DNA of 64,000 nucleotides from Bifidobacterium olomucense (GTDB lineage Bacteria > Actinomycetota > Actinomycetes > Actinomycetales > Bifidobacteriaceae). The notes under the pieces were generated by a model, which was given only the letters and a program-made list of their open reading frames with translations, ran no database searches and was not told the DNA's origin. This document shows positions 43,507 to 54,281 of the stretch, piece after piece. The DNA is taken from NCBI RefSeq assembly GCF_012932375.1, contig NZ_JAAIIG010000001.1, positions 457,082 through 521,081 on the forward strand. Reading direction: 5' to 3'. The position numbers were made by a program, and so were the translations under genes. The stretch's first letter is position 1. Every line of letters starts with the position of its first letter.

Positions 43507-44208
43507 ATGGCGCGCAAAGGCGAAACCTACGACTCATATCAGCGGGATGCTTTCGATAATCCTCCCCGGGGTCCTGTCGGCGTTCATCGGGGCCCCCGTT
43601 CTGTGGGGGCGCGTGTGCGCCCATTCGTCATTGTTGTTTTGGTGGCGGCGTTGTGCGGTTTCGGCGCATGGGCATGGATGTCCGGCGAATACAAAGCGTT
43701 CTTCGGCATCTCCTCTTCGTCGTCCACTTCCGAGACGGCATCCTCGAATGATTCCGGCAGTGATTCCACGAAGGATTCCACCACGGATTCCACGACGAGC
43801 GACAGCACGGACAGCAAGAAGTCCGATCAGTCGTCCGACTCCTCTGATTCCTCGAATTCGTCCAACCAGAGCACCGATGGCACGGACCAGTCTTCTCAGG
43901 CCAACGATCAGGCCGGCAATGCTCAGGACACGGCTGTGGTGAACAAGGCCACTCAGGTCCGTGTGATTAATGCCACAGGCGTGACGGGATACGCAGGTCA
44001 GAAGGCCGATGTATTGCAAACCGCCGGATATACCAGTGTCGAAGCGAGCAATCCGACCGGTTCCACACTGCCTGCGACCACGGTGGTGTGGTATCAGAAT
44101 GAAGCTGACAAGGCCACCGCCGAGGATGTGGCCTCTACGCTTGGCATCGCCACGGTCGAACAGGCTCAGGGGCTTGATGTGCCGATTACGGTGGTGCTGC
44201 TCAACTAG
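43507..44208 (+). CDS. LytR C-terminal (LytR_C) domain protein
   Basis: A 233-residue protein with a membrane segment (about residues 39-56, VRPFVIVVLVAALCGF), a Ser/Asp/Thr-rich low-complexity linker (about residues 75-140) and a C-terminal LytR_C domain (about 148-232; QVRVINATGVTGYAGQKAD). Similar proteins are linked to wall-teichoic-acid or arabinogalactan attachment enzymes in actinobacteria, but this one has no LCP catalytic domain. ATG 43507 follows the Shine-Dalgarno AGGAAGGA. A longer in-frame stretch upstream is antisense to ung. Confidence 0.87.
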   Translation: MARKGETYDSYQRDAFDNPPRGPVGVHRGPRSVGARVRPFVIVVLVAALCGFGAWAWMSGEYKAFFGISSSSSTSETASSNDSGSDSTKDSTTDSTTSDSTDSKKSDQSSDSSDSSNSSNQSTDGTDQSSQANDQAGNAQDTAVVNKATQVRVINATGVTGYAGQKADVLQTAGYTSVEASNPTGSTLPATTVVWYQNEADKATAEDVASTLGIATVEQAQGLDVPITVVLLN

Positions 44209-44350
44209 CCGGTTCAGTCGCCGGCGGCCGTCGCGCCGACAGGCGGTGCGGGGATGTCAATGGCTGGTATGGACGTCGTCGGGCATGCGCTGACAATGGT
44301 CGGAAAAGTGAGAATTTGAACGAATTTTGATCATTTTTCCGTTGCCTTGA

Positions 44351-44379
44351 TGACGATTGTTCCCTCGTCACTGTACAAT
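44351..44379 (+). promoter_or_regulatory. Candidate sigma-A promoter of the cold-shock gene
   Basis: TGACGA (44351-44356) and TACAAT (44374-44379) are separated by 17 bases, a good housekeeping promoter fit. The predicted leader is then about 95 bases, as is common for cold-shock mRNAs with a structured 5' region. Confidence 0.6.
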
Positions 44380-44480
44380 CGTGGCTTAGTCGCGAGGTAG
44401 GGGGAGCGCGATGCGGTTCTTTCTACGTTCCCTATAGGTATGTGTCGCGACACCTTATGGGAATAAAGGAAAGATCAAGT

Positions 44481-44717
44481 ATGGCACAAGGTACCGTGAA
44501 GTTCTTCCTTGCCAAGAAAGGGTTCGGGTTCATCCAGCCGGACGGCGGCGGCGAGGACGTTTTCGTGCACTACGCGGAAATCAAGGATGACGGCAGCACC
44601 AATAAGTTCAAGATGCTGCATGAGGGCGACCGCGTGGAGTATACGCCGGCTCCCTCCGGCAAGGGAACCCAGGCGAAGGATGTGGTGAAGTTGTCCTCCG
44701 GTGAGGTTCAAGCCTGA
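44481..44717 (+). CDS. Cold-shock protein (CspA family)
   Basis: A 78-residue single-strand RNA/DNA-binding chaperone. It has the RNP1 motif KGFGFIQ and the RNP2 motif VFVHYAEI. The start is MAQGTVKFFLAKKGFGFI at ATG 44481, with AAAGGAAAG just upstream; the open frame begins at 44442, but that part is the leader. The terminator follows 30 bases after the stop. Likely function: RNA chaperone at low temperature or during growth. Confidence 0.96.
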   Translation: MAQGTVKFFLAKKGFGFIQPDGGGEDVFVHYAEIKDDGSTNKFKMLHEGDRVEYTPAPSGKGTQAKDVVKLSSGEVQA

Positions 44718-44746
44718 CACCCGGCGCATGCAAGGATGTGTACATG

Positions 44747-44777
44747 AAACCTCGGTCGCATAAGCGGCCGGGGTTTT
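44747..44777 (+). terminator. Rho-independent terminator of the cold-shock gene
   Basis: AAACCTCGGTCGC (44747-44759) pairs with GCGGCCGGGGTTT (44764-44776), with two G-U wobbles, around a four-base loop, then TTTTCTG. This is one of the clearest canonical terminators in the window. Confidence 0.85.
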
Positions 44778-44882
44778 CTGTTACCTGCCCGAGAAGGCGG
44801 CAATACGAAAGCGGCAATACAGAACGGCGTTGTGCGGATAAGGCATCTTTTCATGCCGAGAGCACAATCGCACAAGCGTATG

Positions 44883-44944
44883 TTGGCACTCGGCGGGTGA
44901 GAGTGCTAATGTCTGGGTTAGCACTCGGAGGTCGAGAGTGATAA
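44883..44944 (+). promoter_or_regulatory. Two CIRCE operators with overlapping groEL promoter
   Basis: CIRCE one: TTGGCACTC (44883-44891), nine-base spacer, GAGTGCTAA (44901-44909). CIRCE two: TTAGCACTC (44918-44926), nine bases, GAGTGATAA (44936-44944). Each differs by one base from the consensus. TTGGCA (44883-44888) and TAATGT (44907-44912), 18 bases apart, form a promoter inside CIRCE one. HrcA repression of groEL is the established function; the hrcA gene itself is not in the window. Confidence 0.93.
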
Positions 44945-44955
44945 CCGGCAGCTGA

Positions 44956-46653
<1,698 letters not shown>

Positions 46654-46726
46654 TCCCAAGCGGATTGAAAGCTCAGCTGAACGGTCGAGATTGACTCTGA
46701 CCATTCAGCGCAATGCCTGAACAGTA

Positions 46727-46768
46727 AGTGGAGGAGACTCTCTTTGTGGGAGTCTCCTCCACTTTTTC
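46727..46768. terminator. Strong bidirectional terminator after groEL
   Basis: AGTGGAGGAGACTC (46727-46740) pairs perfectly with GAGTCTCCTCCACT (46750-46763), then TTTTT. The reverse strand carries AAAAAGT before the stem, so it may also stop the convergent WXG100 gene. Confidence 0.93.
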
Positions 46769-46804
46769 GTACTGTTATCCATACGATTATTCGTACGATG
46801 CCGG

Positions 46805-47095
46805 TCAATGGGCGAACAATCTTGCCGCCTGTGCTTCGGCATCGGCGTAGACCGCGGACGCTTGCGTCAGCGAATGCTGAATCGCTTCCAAAGAGGTTTC
46901 CATCTGCTGTTGGGCCGCACACCACTGTGCCACGACGGCAGAGAATTGCGTGGCGGCCGATCCGCGCCATGCCTCCTGCAGCGTATTGAGATTGGCGTAC
47001 ATGCCGCTCACCGCCTGCCGGATTTGTGCCACGGAACCTGCCACGGCGGCAGAGGATGATTGAATCCGCTCCGAATCCACTTGATATTGGGGCAT
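46805..47095 (-). CDS. WXG100 family protein (ESAT-6-like)
   Basis: A 96-residue helix-turn-helix protein with the WXG motif WRGSAATQF at about residue 45 and hydrophobic heptads on each side (ERIQSSSAAVAGSVAQIRQA and YADAEAQAARLF). The start is MPQYQVDSERIQ at ATG 47095, with AAAGGAG upstream; the longer open frame reaching 47164 is not homologous. Such proteins are secreted as dimers by type VII systems, but no EccC/EssC ATPase gene is in the window. It stands alone, facing groEL. Confidence 0.85.
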   Translation of the reverse strand: MPQYQVDSERIQSSSAAVAGSVAQIRQAVSGMYANLNTLQEAWRGSAATQFSAVVAQWCAAQQQMETSLEAIQHSLTQASAVYADAEAQAARLFAH

Positions 47096-47285
47096 CGTTG
47101 CTCCTTTCCTTATCTGTATCTGCTGTATTTGTCGTATCCGTCGCCGATCCGATTCCCGTAGCATGCAGGAGAACCGCGGTCGGACGGATACTCAGCCTTC
47201 CGGAACCCCGCCAATATCGTCGCCGATGCCGTTCTGTACGGCATATGCAGCTCCATTGCCAATACCGGACGCTAAGGTTGAGCAT

Positions 47286-48080
47286 ATGTCACAGACGAAT
47301 TGGGCAGAGGAAAAAACGACTATTGTGGTTCCAGCTTCGACCAAGCACTACATCGAGGGTCGCCAAATAGCTGCAAAGTGGCTTGTTTTCGCCGTTTGCG
47401 CACTGGTAGCGGTGATGATGAGCGTTATGTGGATAACTCCGAGCGCTTTTGGGGATGATTCCGGTACCAGCAGCGACGGCAACGACAACGGCGTGACCAT
47501 CACCGAGAACATCACCGATACCGAAAACCTGTTGGGCTCGCATGCCGCGGAGGTTTCGGACGCCATCGCCCAAACCGAAAAGGATACGGGCGTGCATGTG
47601 CATTTGCTGTATCTGTCCAGCTTCAACAGCGAGCAGACGCCGGAGGATTGGGCCAGGAACGTGCTGGAATCCACTGATCCCAAACCGAACACGGTGATGC
47701 TGGCCGTGGCTTCAAACGACGGCAATCTGGTGGTGGCTGTATCGAAGAACTCCGATGAATGGCTCAAAAAGAAAGACACAGTCGATAAGTTGTCCGCAGT
47801 CGCCCAGCAGCCGTTGATGGAGAGCACGCCGAACTGGTCGCAGTCCGCGATTGCGCTGATGGATCAGATCGCGAAATCCAAGAAGACGTCCACATCTTCG
47901 TCCGCAGTGAGAATTGGCGTGATTGTGATGGGCGTGGCACTGGCCGTGCTGGTGCTCATCATCGTGGTGACCGTGCTGATTCGCCATCGCAAGAAGATCG
48001 CCAAGTCCGCCAAGACGGAACTCCAAGATGACATTCAGGAAACACCCAGACGAGCGCGACACTCTAGGAAGCATGAGTAA
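47286..48080 (+). CDS. TPM-domain membrane protein (YgcG/DUF1707-class)
   Basis: A 264-residue protein with an N-terminal membrane segment (about 30-52), an extracytoplasmic TPM-like domain (about 75-195; QTEKDTGVHVHLLYLSS, NTVMLAVASNDGNLVVAVS) and a second membrane segment (about 215-240) before a basic tail. TPM-domain proteins are linked to membrane protein folding or photosystem/assembly roles in other organisms; the bacterial role is not well known. It is divergent from the WXG100 gene and overlaps the next regulator start by eight bases, so it is probably in the same operon as the two-component system. Confidence 0.75.
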   Translation: MSQTNWAEEKTTIVVPASTKHYIEGRQIAAKWLVFAVCALVAVMMSVMWITPSAFGDDSGTSSDGNDNGVTITENITDTENLLGSHAAEVSDAIAQTEKDTGVHVHLLYLSSFNSEQTPEDWARNVLESTDPKPNTVMLAVASNDGNLVVAVSKNSDEWLKKKDTVDKLSAVAQQPLMESTPNWSQSAIALMDQIAKSKKTSTSSSAVRIGVIVMGVALAVLVLIIVVTVLIRHRKKIAKSAKTELQDDIQETPRRARHSRKHE

Positions 48081-48804
48081 GCCTATTGAAGCATCGATTG
48101 TTGTTGTAGACGACGAGCCGTCCATTCGTGAACTGCTCGTCGCCTCATTGCATTTCGCCGGATTCGAGGTCAATACCGCAGCTTCCGGCTCCGAAGCGAT
48201 TGAGGTCATCGAAAAGGTGCAGCCCGACCTGATTGTGTTGGATGTCATGCTGCCTGATATCGACGGCTTTACCGTGACCCGTCGTATCCGTCAGGAGGGT
48301 ATCGATGCGCCGGTGCTCTTCCTGACCGCTCGTGATGATACGCAAGACAAGATCATGGGCCTGACCGTCGGCGGCGACGATTACGTGACCAAACCGTTTA
48401 GCCTGGAGGAAGTCGTGGCTCGCATCCGCGCCATCCTCAGACGGACCCGTGAGCAGGTCGAAGATGATCCGATTATCCGCGTCGCCGACCTTGAGATCAA
48501 TGAAGATTCCCATGACGTGACCCGTGCGGGGCAGACCGTTGACCTGAGCCCCACCGAATACAAGCTGCTGCGTTACCTGATGGACAACGAAGGCCGAGTG
48601 CTGTCCAAGGCCCAGATTCTCGATCATGTCTGGCAGTACGACTGGGGCGGGGACGCGGCCATCGTCGAATCCTATATTTCCTACCTGCGTAAGAAGGTGG
48701 ACGGCATTACGTACACCGACGAGAACGGCGAAACGCATAAGGTGACGCCATTGATCGAAACCAAGCGCGGCATCGGCTACATGATTCGCGAGCCGAAGAA
48801 CTAG
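48073..48804 (+). CDS. OmpR/PhoB-family response regulator
   Basis: The 243-residue regulator has a receiver domain (about residues 8-122; VVDDEPSI, phospho-Asp in IVLDVMLPDIDG, and DYVTKPFSL) and a winged-helix domain (about 140-240; DLSPTEYKLLRYLMDNEGRV). It is similar to the PhoP/MprA-type regulators of actinobacteria. Start ATG 48073 follows AGGAAGC; the open frame from 48028 is the TPM gene's shadow. The kinase is encoded 104 bases downstream. Confidence 0.94.
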   Translation: MSKPIEASIVVVDDEPSIRELLVASLHFAGFEVNTAASGSEAIEVIEKVQPDLIVLDVMLPDIDGFTVTRRIRQEGIDAPVLFLTARDDTQDKIMGLTVGGDDYVTKPFSLEEVVARIRAILRRTREQVEDDPIIRVADLEINEDSHDVTRAGQTVDLSPTEYKLLRYLMDNEGRVLSKAQILDHVWQYDWGGDAAIVESYISYLRKKVDGITYTDENGETHKVTPLIETKRGIGYMIREPKN

Positions 48805-48908
48805 CCGATTCATAAGTCGAACGGATTCGCCTGGCCGAGCCTGATCATCGCCGGTCGAATCATCCGACTGCGCCCCCCTGTACGTTTTTCTCTGCACGAA
48901 GCGGTCCT

Positions 48909-51002
48909 ATGAGTAATTCCGATAAGCCAGCAGACACCAATGCATGTGCGCGTCAAACCGCAGCCGACGGTCGGCCGCACGACGGACCGGCACGGTTTGG
49001 GCCATACGGTGCCGGCATGCCTGCATTTGCCACCCATCTTCAGGAACATCATGAGCGCAAAAAGAACGTAGTGATGCGGCATCTGGATCGTGTGTCCTTG
49101 GGCAGCAAGCTCATGGCGTGCACGATCGCCGTACTGCTGGTCGGCGTGACGGTGATCTCGTTCTCCATTCGTGCGTTGGTGAGCAACTATATGCTGCAGA
49201 AAACGGATACCCAGCTTGTGCAGCAGAAAGATTTGATATTCCAGAGTATCGATTTGCTCTCAAACAACGACAATTCCGGGCCGAACTCATACTTCCTGCA
49301 GATCCAGTACACCGACGGCACCAAGGATGAGGACGGCAATCCGCTGGTGATCACGCCGTTGATGCCGCAGATGCAGGACGGTATCGTCTCCGTGCCGATA
49401 CTGCCCACCTATGGGGATACCTCAGGCATCACACTGGGTAAGCAGTTCACCACCCAGTCGGTGGCCAAACAGATTGTTCAGGTACGGGAGAACGCCACCG
49501 ACAACAACGCGACGCCCAAAACCAACGGCGGCCAAAACTCCGAGTCCGGCGGCTCTGATGGATCGGACGGTTCGAGCGGTTCGGACAGCACAGATTCCTC
49601 TGGCACGATAACCAAAATGTTGGCGAATCCATCCGCGAACGTCAGCCATTCCACATTGTCCACAGCACGCGCGCCATGGCGTATTCTGCCATTGCAATGG
49701 ACCGAACCGACTCAGGACGGCAAGAAGGTGCGCGGCGTGGTGTACATCGGCCTGTCCTTGGCCGATCAAATCGATACCGTGAACACGCTTACCCGGTACT
49801 GCGTGCTTGTCGGTATCGCTGTCGTGCTGCTTGGCGGGTCCCTGTCCACGCTGATCATCCAGCACACCATGACGCCGTTGAAGCGTATGGAGAAAACCGC
49901 GGCGAAAATCGCAGCCGGAGACCTGAGCCAGCGTATTCCCTCCGCGCCGGAGAACACGGAGGTTGGCTCATTGGCCGCGTCGCTGAACACCATGCTGACC
50001 CGAATAGAATCGAGTTTCCACGAACAGGCGGAGACCACGGAGAAAATGAAACGGTTCGTCTCGGACGCCAGCCATGAATTGCGCACTCCGTTGGCCGCCA
50101 TTCACGGATACGCGGAGCTGTACAAGATGCAGCGTGATATGCCGGGAGCGCTGGAACGCGCCGACGAATCCATCGAGCATATCGAGAAATCCAGTCAGCG
50201 TATGACCGTGCTGGTCGAAGACCTTCTTTCGCTTGCGCGTCTTGACGAAGGACGTGGAATCGATGTAAACGGTACGGTGCGGCTTTCCTCGGTGGTATCC
50301 GACGCGGTGGATGATCTGCACGCGCTAGACCCGGAACGAGCCATTACGCGTGAGATCATACGCTTGGAACCTGCTCAGGATCTGACTCATCCGGCTCGTT
50401 TGACGACCGCCGAGGGGCAGTGGCCCGATGTGGTCCTTCCGGGAGACGCGTCCCGACTGCGCCAGGTGGTGACCAATATCGTGGGCAACATTCATCGGTA
50501 CACTCCGGTGGATTCGCCGTCAGAAGCCGCGTTGGGCGTGATTCCCGCGGCCATCGACCCGCGTCGTCTCGCCGGCATGCCCGCCACGGACGCTTCTCTG
50601 AGAAGCTTCATCGATGCCGCGGAGGTGGGCAACGCCATGCAAACCGGTTACCGGTATGCGGTGCTGCGATTCATCGACCATGGTCCCGGCGTGCCGGACG
50701 AATCTCGCTCTCAGATATTCGAACGGTTCTATACCGCTGACCCCTCCCGCGCACGTCAGAAGGGTGGCACCGGCTTGGGGCTTTCCATCGCGCAATCCGT
50801 AGTCAAGGCCCATCATGGTTTCATCTGCGCCACGGCCACGGAAGGCGGCGGCCTGACGTTCACCGTGATTCTGCCCATCGAACAGATAGTGGCCGAGCCA
50901 CCTGTGCCGGCATCTAAGAATACGAAAACCAAGCCGGCCAAGCAGAAAACCTCCTGGTTCTCCGGCGAGCGTAAAAACGCGACGACTCAGCCCAAAGCGT
51001 GA
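48909..51002 (+). CDS. Sensor histidine kinase, PhoR/MprB-like
   Basis: The 697-residue kinase has an N-terminal polar extension of about 60 residues, membrane segments at about 70-92 and 300-322, an extracytoplasmic sensor region with a Gly/Ser/Asp low-complexity insert near 200-240, a HAMP domain (about 320-370, TMTPLKRMEKTAAKIAAGDL), the H-box SDASHELRTPLAAIHGY, the N-box RQVVTNIVGNIHRYTP and the G-boxes DHGPGVPD and GGTGLGLSIAQSV. A Lys/Thr-rich tail ends the protein. It is the partner of the regulator at 48073. The signal is not known. Confidence 0.92.
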   Translation: MSNSDKPADTNACARQTAADGRPHDGPARFGPYGAGMPAFATHLQEHHERKKNVVMRHLDRVSLGSKLMACTIAVLLVGVTVISFSIRALVSNYMLQKTDTQLVQQKDLIFQSIDLLSNNDNSGPNSYFLQIQYTDGTKDEDGNPLVITPLMPQMQDGIVSVPILPTYGDTSGITLGKQFTTQSVAKQIVQVRENATDNNATPKTNGGQNSESGGSDGSDGSSGSDSTDSSGTITKMLANPSANVSHSTLSTARAPWRILPLQWTEPTQDGKKVRGVVYIGLSLADQIDTVNTLTRYCVLVGIAVVLLGGSLSTLIIQHTMTPLKRMEKTAAKIAAGDLSQRIPSAPENTEVGSLAASLNTMLTRIESSFHEQAETTEKMKRFVSDASHELRTPLAAIHGYAELYKMQRDMPGALERADESIEHIEKSSQRMTVLVEDLLSLARLDEGRGIDVNGTVRLSSVVSDAVDDLHALDPERAITREIIRLEPAQDLTHPARLTTAEGQWPDVVLPGDASRLRQVVTNIVGNIHRYTPVDSPSEAALGVIPAAIDPRRLAGMPATDASLRSFIDAAEVGNAMQTGYRYAVLRFIDHGPGVPDESRSQIFERFYTADPSRARQKGGTGLGLSIAQSVVKAHHGFICATATEGGGLTFTVILPIEQIVAEPPVPASKNTKTKPAKQKTSWFSGERKNATTQPKA

Positions 51003-51077
51003 GGTCAAGACCTGTGAGGTAGACTATACCTTTGGTTTACCATAGACGTATCAGGATTGATTAAGGAAGGTTCGAGA

Positions 51078-51467
51078 ATGCCCACCGGTCGAGTTCGTTG
51101 GTTTGACGCAGCCAAGGGTTATGGTTTCATCACCAATGAGGAAGGCAAGGATGTGTTCCTGCCGGCTCAGGCCCTGCCTGCTGGCGCCACTACGCTGCGC
51201 AAGGGAGCCAAGGTGGAATACTCCGTGGTGGATGGCCGTCGTGGGCCACAGGCCATGGGGGTGAAGCTGATCGTATCCGCTCCAAGCCTGGTCAAGGCCA
51301 CCCGACCGAAGCCGGACGACATGGCCGCCATCTGTGAGGACTTGATCAAGATGCTCGACGCCGCCGGTAACACGCTGCGTCGCCATCATTACCCCTCTTC
51401 CGCCGAAAGCAAGAAGCTGGCCACGCTGCTGCGTGCCGTGGCGGATCAATTCGACGTACAGGACTGA
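51078..51467 (+). CDS. Cold-shock-domain protein with C-terminal extension
   Basis: A 129-residue protein with a cold-shock domain in the first 70 residues (MPTGRVRWFDAAKGYGFIT, VFLPAQALP) and a helical C-terminal part of about 60 residues not found in plain CspA. This domain order is known in actinobacteria beside DUF3027 genes. ATG 51078 follows AAGGAAGG. DUF3027 begins eight bases after its stop. RNA binding is likely; the extension may add protein interaction. Confidence 0.88.
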   Translation: MPTGRVRWFDAAKGYGFITNEEGKDVFLPAQALPAGATTLRKGAKVEYSVVDGRRGPQAMGVKLIVSAPSLVKATRPKPDDMAAICEDLIKMLDAAGNTLRRHHYPSSAESKKLATLLRAVADQFDVQD

Positions 51468-51475
51468 TTGGATTG

Positions 51476-52945
51476 ATGACTGACACCACCGAAACCGTCG
51501 CAAGTCCGGACCCGCGCGCGATCGCACGTGCTGTGCTGCTCGAAGTGGCCGACGAGCCCGAGCAGGTGGGGGATTTCGTCGTCGCCCAGACGCTGGAAGA
51601 CCACGTCACCGATTTCCGCTTCGCGGCTCATGTGCGCGGATACGAAGGTTGGCAGTGGTCGGTGACGCTGTACCACGATGAGGAACTCGATTCGTGGACC
51701 GTCAACGAATCCTCGCTGATACCCACCGAAGACGCGTTGATGCCGCCCAAGTGGATTCCGTGGAAGGATCGTCTGGAGCCTACCGATTTGGCTCCTACCG
51801 ATTCCATTGGCACCGACCCGGACGACGAACGTATGGAACCGGGGGAGGTGGCGGAATCCTCTCTTGAGGACGTCAACGATGCGGTGCAGACGTTTCGGCT
51901 CACCAGACGACATGTGCTGAGCTCCTTAGGTCGGGCCCAGGCGGCGCAGCGCTGGTATGAGGGTCCGCGCGGCCCGAAGGCGTTGAGCACGAAAACCGCC
52001 GATGGCAATCTGTGCTCCACTTGTGGCTTCTTCGTGCCGCTGGCCGGTGAACTGGACCGCATGTTCGGCGTATGCGCCAACAAATGGAGCCCGGATGATG
52101 GACGCGTGGTTTCGTTGGATCACGGGTGTGGCGAGCATTCCGAGATCGAGCCTCCTGAGCCGAGCCATATCTGGGTGCAGTCCAAGCCGGCGTTCGATGA
52201 TTTCCATATCGATGTGGTGGCGTCCCCGTCGCGTAAGCGTGCGGAAGCTGCTGATGAAGTTACTGATATGGATGCCGAGGATGTGCTGAAGCTTGCACGT
52301 GCTCATGAGACGGGCGACGGCGATGATGAGGGCGAGACAGCCGATCGTGTTGCCGATGCGTCTGATGGTGCGGAGGGCAATGCGGATGCTGGCTCCGTTG
52401 TCGCTGCTGATGCCGCGACCGCAACCACTGCCGAAACCACTGTGGATGACGGCCGCGAGGTGGCGCAGGGCTCAGCTGTAGATGATGGAGCCGCAGTTGC
52501 CGTATCTGTGGCCAATGACGATTCGATGGATGAAGCTGTTGCAGGTGCGTCCGATGCGGAAGCCGTGGAGGGTCCCGAAACTGCAGGTGAAGCCGAAGAT
52601 GTTGCCTCCGGCAATGCCGATGATGATGCCGAGCATGCGGATGGTAATTCGGTTACCGATGCCGGCGATTTCTCTGACGCGGGTGATATCGATGACGCAG
52701 ATGATGATGAGGCCACGGAAGAGGATATCCTCAACAACACCGTGGCGGACGATGACGATATGGATGATGAAGAGGACGAGGACGACGATGAGCCGTCCGA
52801 CGACGTGGCTCCTGGACTCGAAACCGTCATCGATCTGATCGAGCAGCTGCGTCAAAGCCGTGCTGACAGTATCGACAATGACGATATCGATTACGACGGC
52901 ACTGATGCCGGTTCCACTTCGGAGAACTTTTCGGACGAAAAGTAG
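51476..52945 (+). CDS. DUF3027 protein with long acidic tail
   Basis: A 489-residue protein of actinobacterial DUF3027. The first 260 residues hold the conserved part (ARAVLLEVADEPEQVGDFV, RWYEGPRGPKALSTKTADG and a Cys/His set, CSTCGF and then HGCGEHSE, that may bind metal). From about residue 285 the sequence is mainly Asp, Glu, Ala and Val. The neighbour upstream is a cold-shock-domain protein, a conserved pairing in actinobacteria. The start ATG 51476 is preferred to the TTG just before it. Function is unknown. Confidence 0.85.
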   Translation: MTDTTETVASPDPRAIARAVLLEVADEPEQVGDFVVAQTLEDHVTDFRFAAHVRGYEGWQWSVTLYHDEELDSWTVNESSLIPTEDALMPPKWIPWKDRLEPTDLAPTDSIGTDPDDERMEPGEVAESSLEDVNDAVQTFRLTRRHVLSSLGRAQAAQRWYEGPRGPKALSTKTADGNLCSTCGFFVPLAGELDRMFGVCANKWSPDDGRVVSLDHGCGEHSEIEPPEPSHIWVQSKPAFDDFHIDVVASPSRKRAEAADEVTDMDAEDVLKLARAHETGDGDDEGETADRVADASDGAEGNADAGSVVAADAATATTAETTVDDGREVAQGSAVDDGAAVAVSVANDDSMDEAVAGASDAEAVEGPETAGEAEDVASGNADDDAEHADGNSVTDAGDFSDAGDIDDADDDEATEEDILNNTVADDDDMDDEEDEDDDEPSDDVAPGLETVIDLIEQLRQSRADSIDNDDIDYDGTDAGSTSENFSDEK

Positions 52946-52960
52946 CGGCTATATGGTGAC

Positions 52961-53130
52961 TTCGAGAATTTACCGCGGTGAGATGCGCTCAGTGCGGCAA
53001 ATTCTCGAAAAGAGCCCAATGCCCGAGAATATACCGCGCTGACGGTGACTCATTGCAACTTATTCTCGGGATAGCCACTTTCTTCGAGAATTTACCGCGG
53101 TGAGAGACACTGTGTAACGGGAATAAGCCG
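52961..53130. repeat. Palindromic repeat family B, left cluster
   Basis: Together with about 120 further bases of no recognisable content, this fills the 303-base gap between DUF3027 and the AbiEi-like gene. Unit one (52961-53009) has arms starting TTCGAGAATTTACCGCG, 19 of 22 bases paired, around a five-base loop. Unit two spans 53022-53070 (CCCGAGAATATACCGCG left arm, weaker pairing in the middle). A third left arm starts at 53083. Bases 52999-53042 are identical to 54573-54616 (44 bases), in direct orientation. Confidence 0.85.
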
Positions 53131-53248
53131 TGAATAGCTTCATCATCTGAACGACGACTACCTCACTGTTATGTGAATGGGTATGACGATTTAGGTAATT
53201 ATTCGTCTACACCCGAATACCGGTTAATGGTCTCGAGTTGATGTGTGA

Positions 53249-54202
53249 TTATCGGATCTTGGGTACTCCGGCATTCATAAGTGTGGCGTCCAAAAGTTGC
53301 TTGTCGTCTACCGTCTCACTGAATAAATGAACAACCGTGGTGACACCCTGTTCCTTGAGATGTTGCTCGCGACGCCGCTCATATGCAATCTTCGCTTTCA
53401 AATTCGCACGGTGTGGGTTGCTGGTGTCGGCATACTTGGCCACGCCGTCATACTCAGCCACGATGATGCGCCCATCGGCAAGTTTCCAGCAGAAATCGAC
53501 GCGATACGGCATTGCATAATTATTCGGATTATCAAAGGTGATTTGAAATAGCGGTTCGGCGTAACCAAGTTCGATGATATGCGCATACGCCCAAGACTCG
53601 CCGCCATTTTCCCTCATCGAATTGGCGTGAACCAATAGTTTCTTCACAGCCTGATCATCGCAGTTCGTCTGAATCATGAGGGTACTGACATCTGTCTTGG
53701 AAACGTGCCCGTATCGTAACGCCGAATCGTACACGGCTAGTGCACGATCGAAAGGAAGAGCCGCGCAATCGATGAGCGTCCGTGCCGGCGAAGTAATGAG
53801 GATGTCGCCGCTTCGCCAACGTGGAATCGACGACATGTAGACACGATGCAACCGTTTGGAATCTCTTTTGGTGATTCCACCGGTGCAGGCGATGTGCACT
53901 GTTCCATCATGAAGCATGTAGGAGTGCTCGTAACCATAGACACATGCGGCACTCAATCCGGCGAATACCCACTTTGGATGCAATTTCGACAGTGCACGGA
54001 TGCTATGCAGCGACCGTTCCTCCGCATTCAGCGAAGCCCAGTACAGTGCCGAAGCGAACAGATTGGGATACGGCGACACGATTTCTCCGGCTTGGACGCG
54101 CCGTCTCAGGGCGTCGCTGAGTGCCTTTCCATCTCCGATGGCGCATCGCCGCTCGTGTTCGGCCGCGCGCAATAATGCCGATACTCCTTTGTGCTGCTTC
54201 AT
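53249..54202 (-). CDS. AbiEi-antitoxin-like protein with DUF559/endonuclease-like C-terminus
   Basis: A 317-residue protein. The N-terminal part (about 15-80) looks like the winged-helix AbiEi-type domain (LRRRVQAGEIVSPYPNLFA, then YWASLNAEER). The middle reads SPARTLIDCAALPFDRALAVYDSALRYG, typical of actinobacterial AbiEi relatives. The C-terminal part (about 225-310) resembles DUF559/VSR-like PD-(D/E)XK folds: YRVDFCWKLADGRIIVAEYDG. No toxin partner gene lies next to it. The gene looks lower in GC than its neighbours and is flanked on both sides by family B repeats. Start ATG 54202. Confidence 0.7.
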   Translation of the reverse strand: MKQHKGVSALLRAAEHERRCAIGDGKALSDALRRRVQAGEIVSPYPNLFASALYWASLNAEERSLHSIRALSKLHPKWVFAGLSAACVYGYEHSYMLHDGTVHIACTGGITKRDSKRLHRVYMSSIPRWRSGDILITSPARTLIDCAALPFDRALAVYDSALRYGHVSKTDVSTLMIQTNCDDQAVKKLLVHANSMRENGGESWAYAHIIELGYAEPLFQITFDNPNNYAMPYRVDFCWKLADGRIIVAEYDGVAKYADTSNPHRANLKAKIAYERRREQHLKEQGVTTVVHLFSETVDDKQLLDATLMNAGVPKIR

Positions 54203-54248
54203 GATTCGACGCTAAAACGTCAAGACCATCCCGTGCAAGCCGAATCAA

Positions 54249-54281
54249 GGTATGTGGTTCCAGCTTGCCGATTTATCCACA
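54249..54281 (-). promoter_or_regulatory. Copy of the 22-bp element plus consensus DnaA box, upstream of the AbiEi-like gene
   Basis: Bases 54249-54270 are identical to 37096-37117. TTATCCACA, the DnaA-box consensus, follows at 54273-54281. On the minus strand it lies 47 bases upstream of ATG 54202. The rest of the 451-base gap up to 54500 shows no gene or other recognisable feature. Confidence 0.5.
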
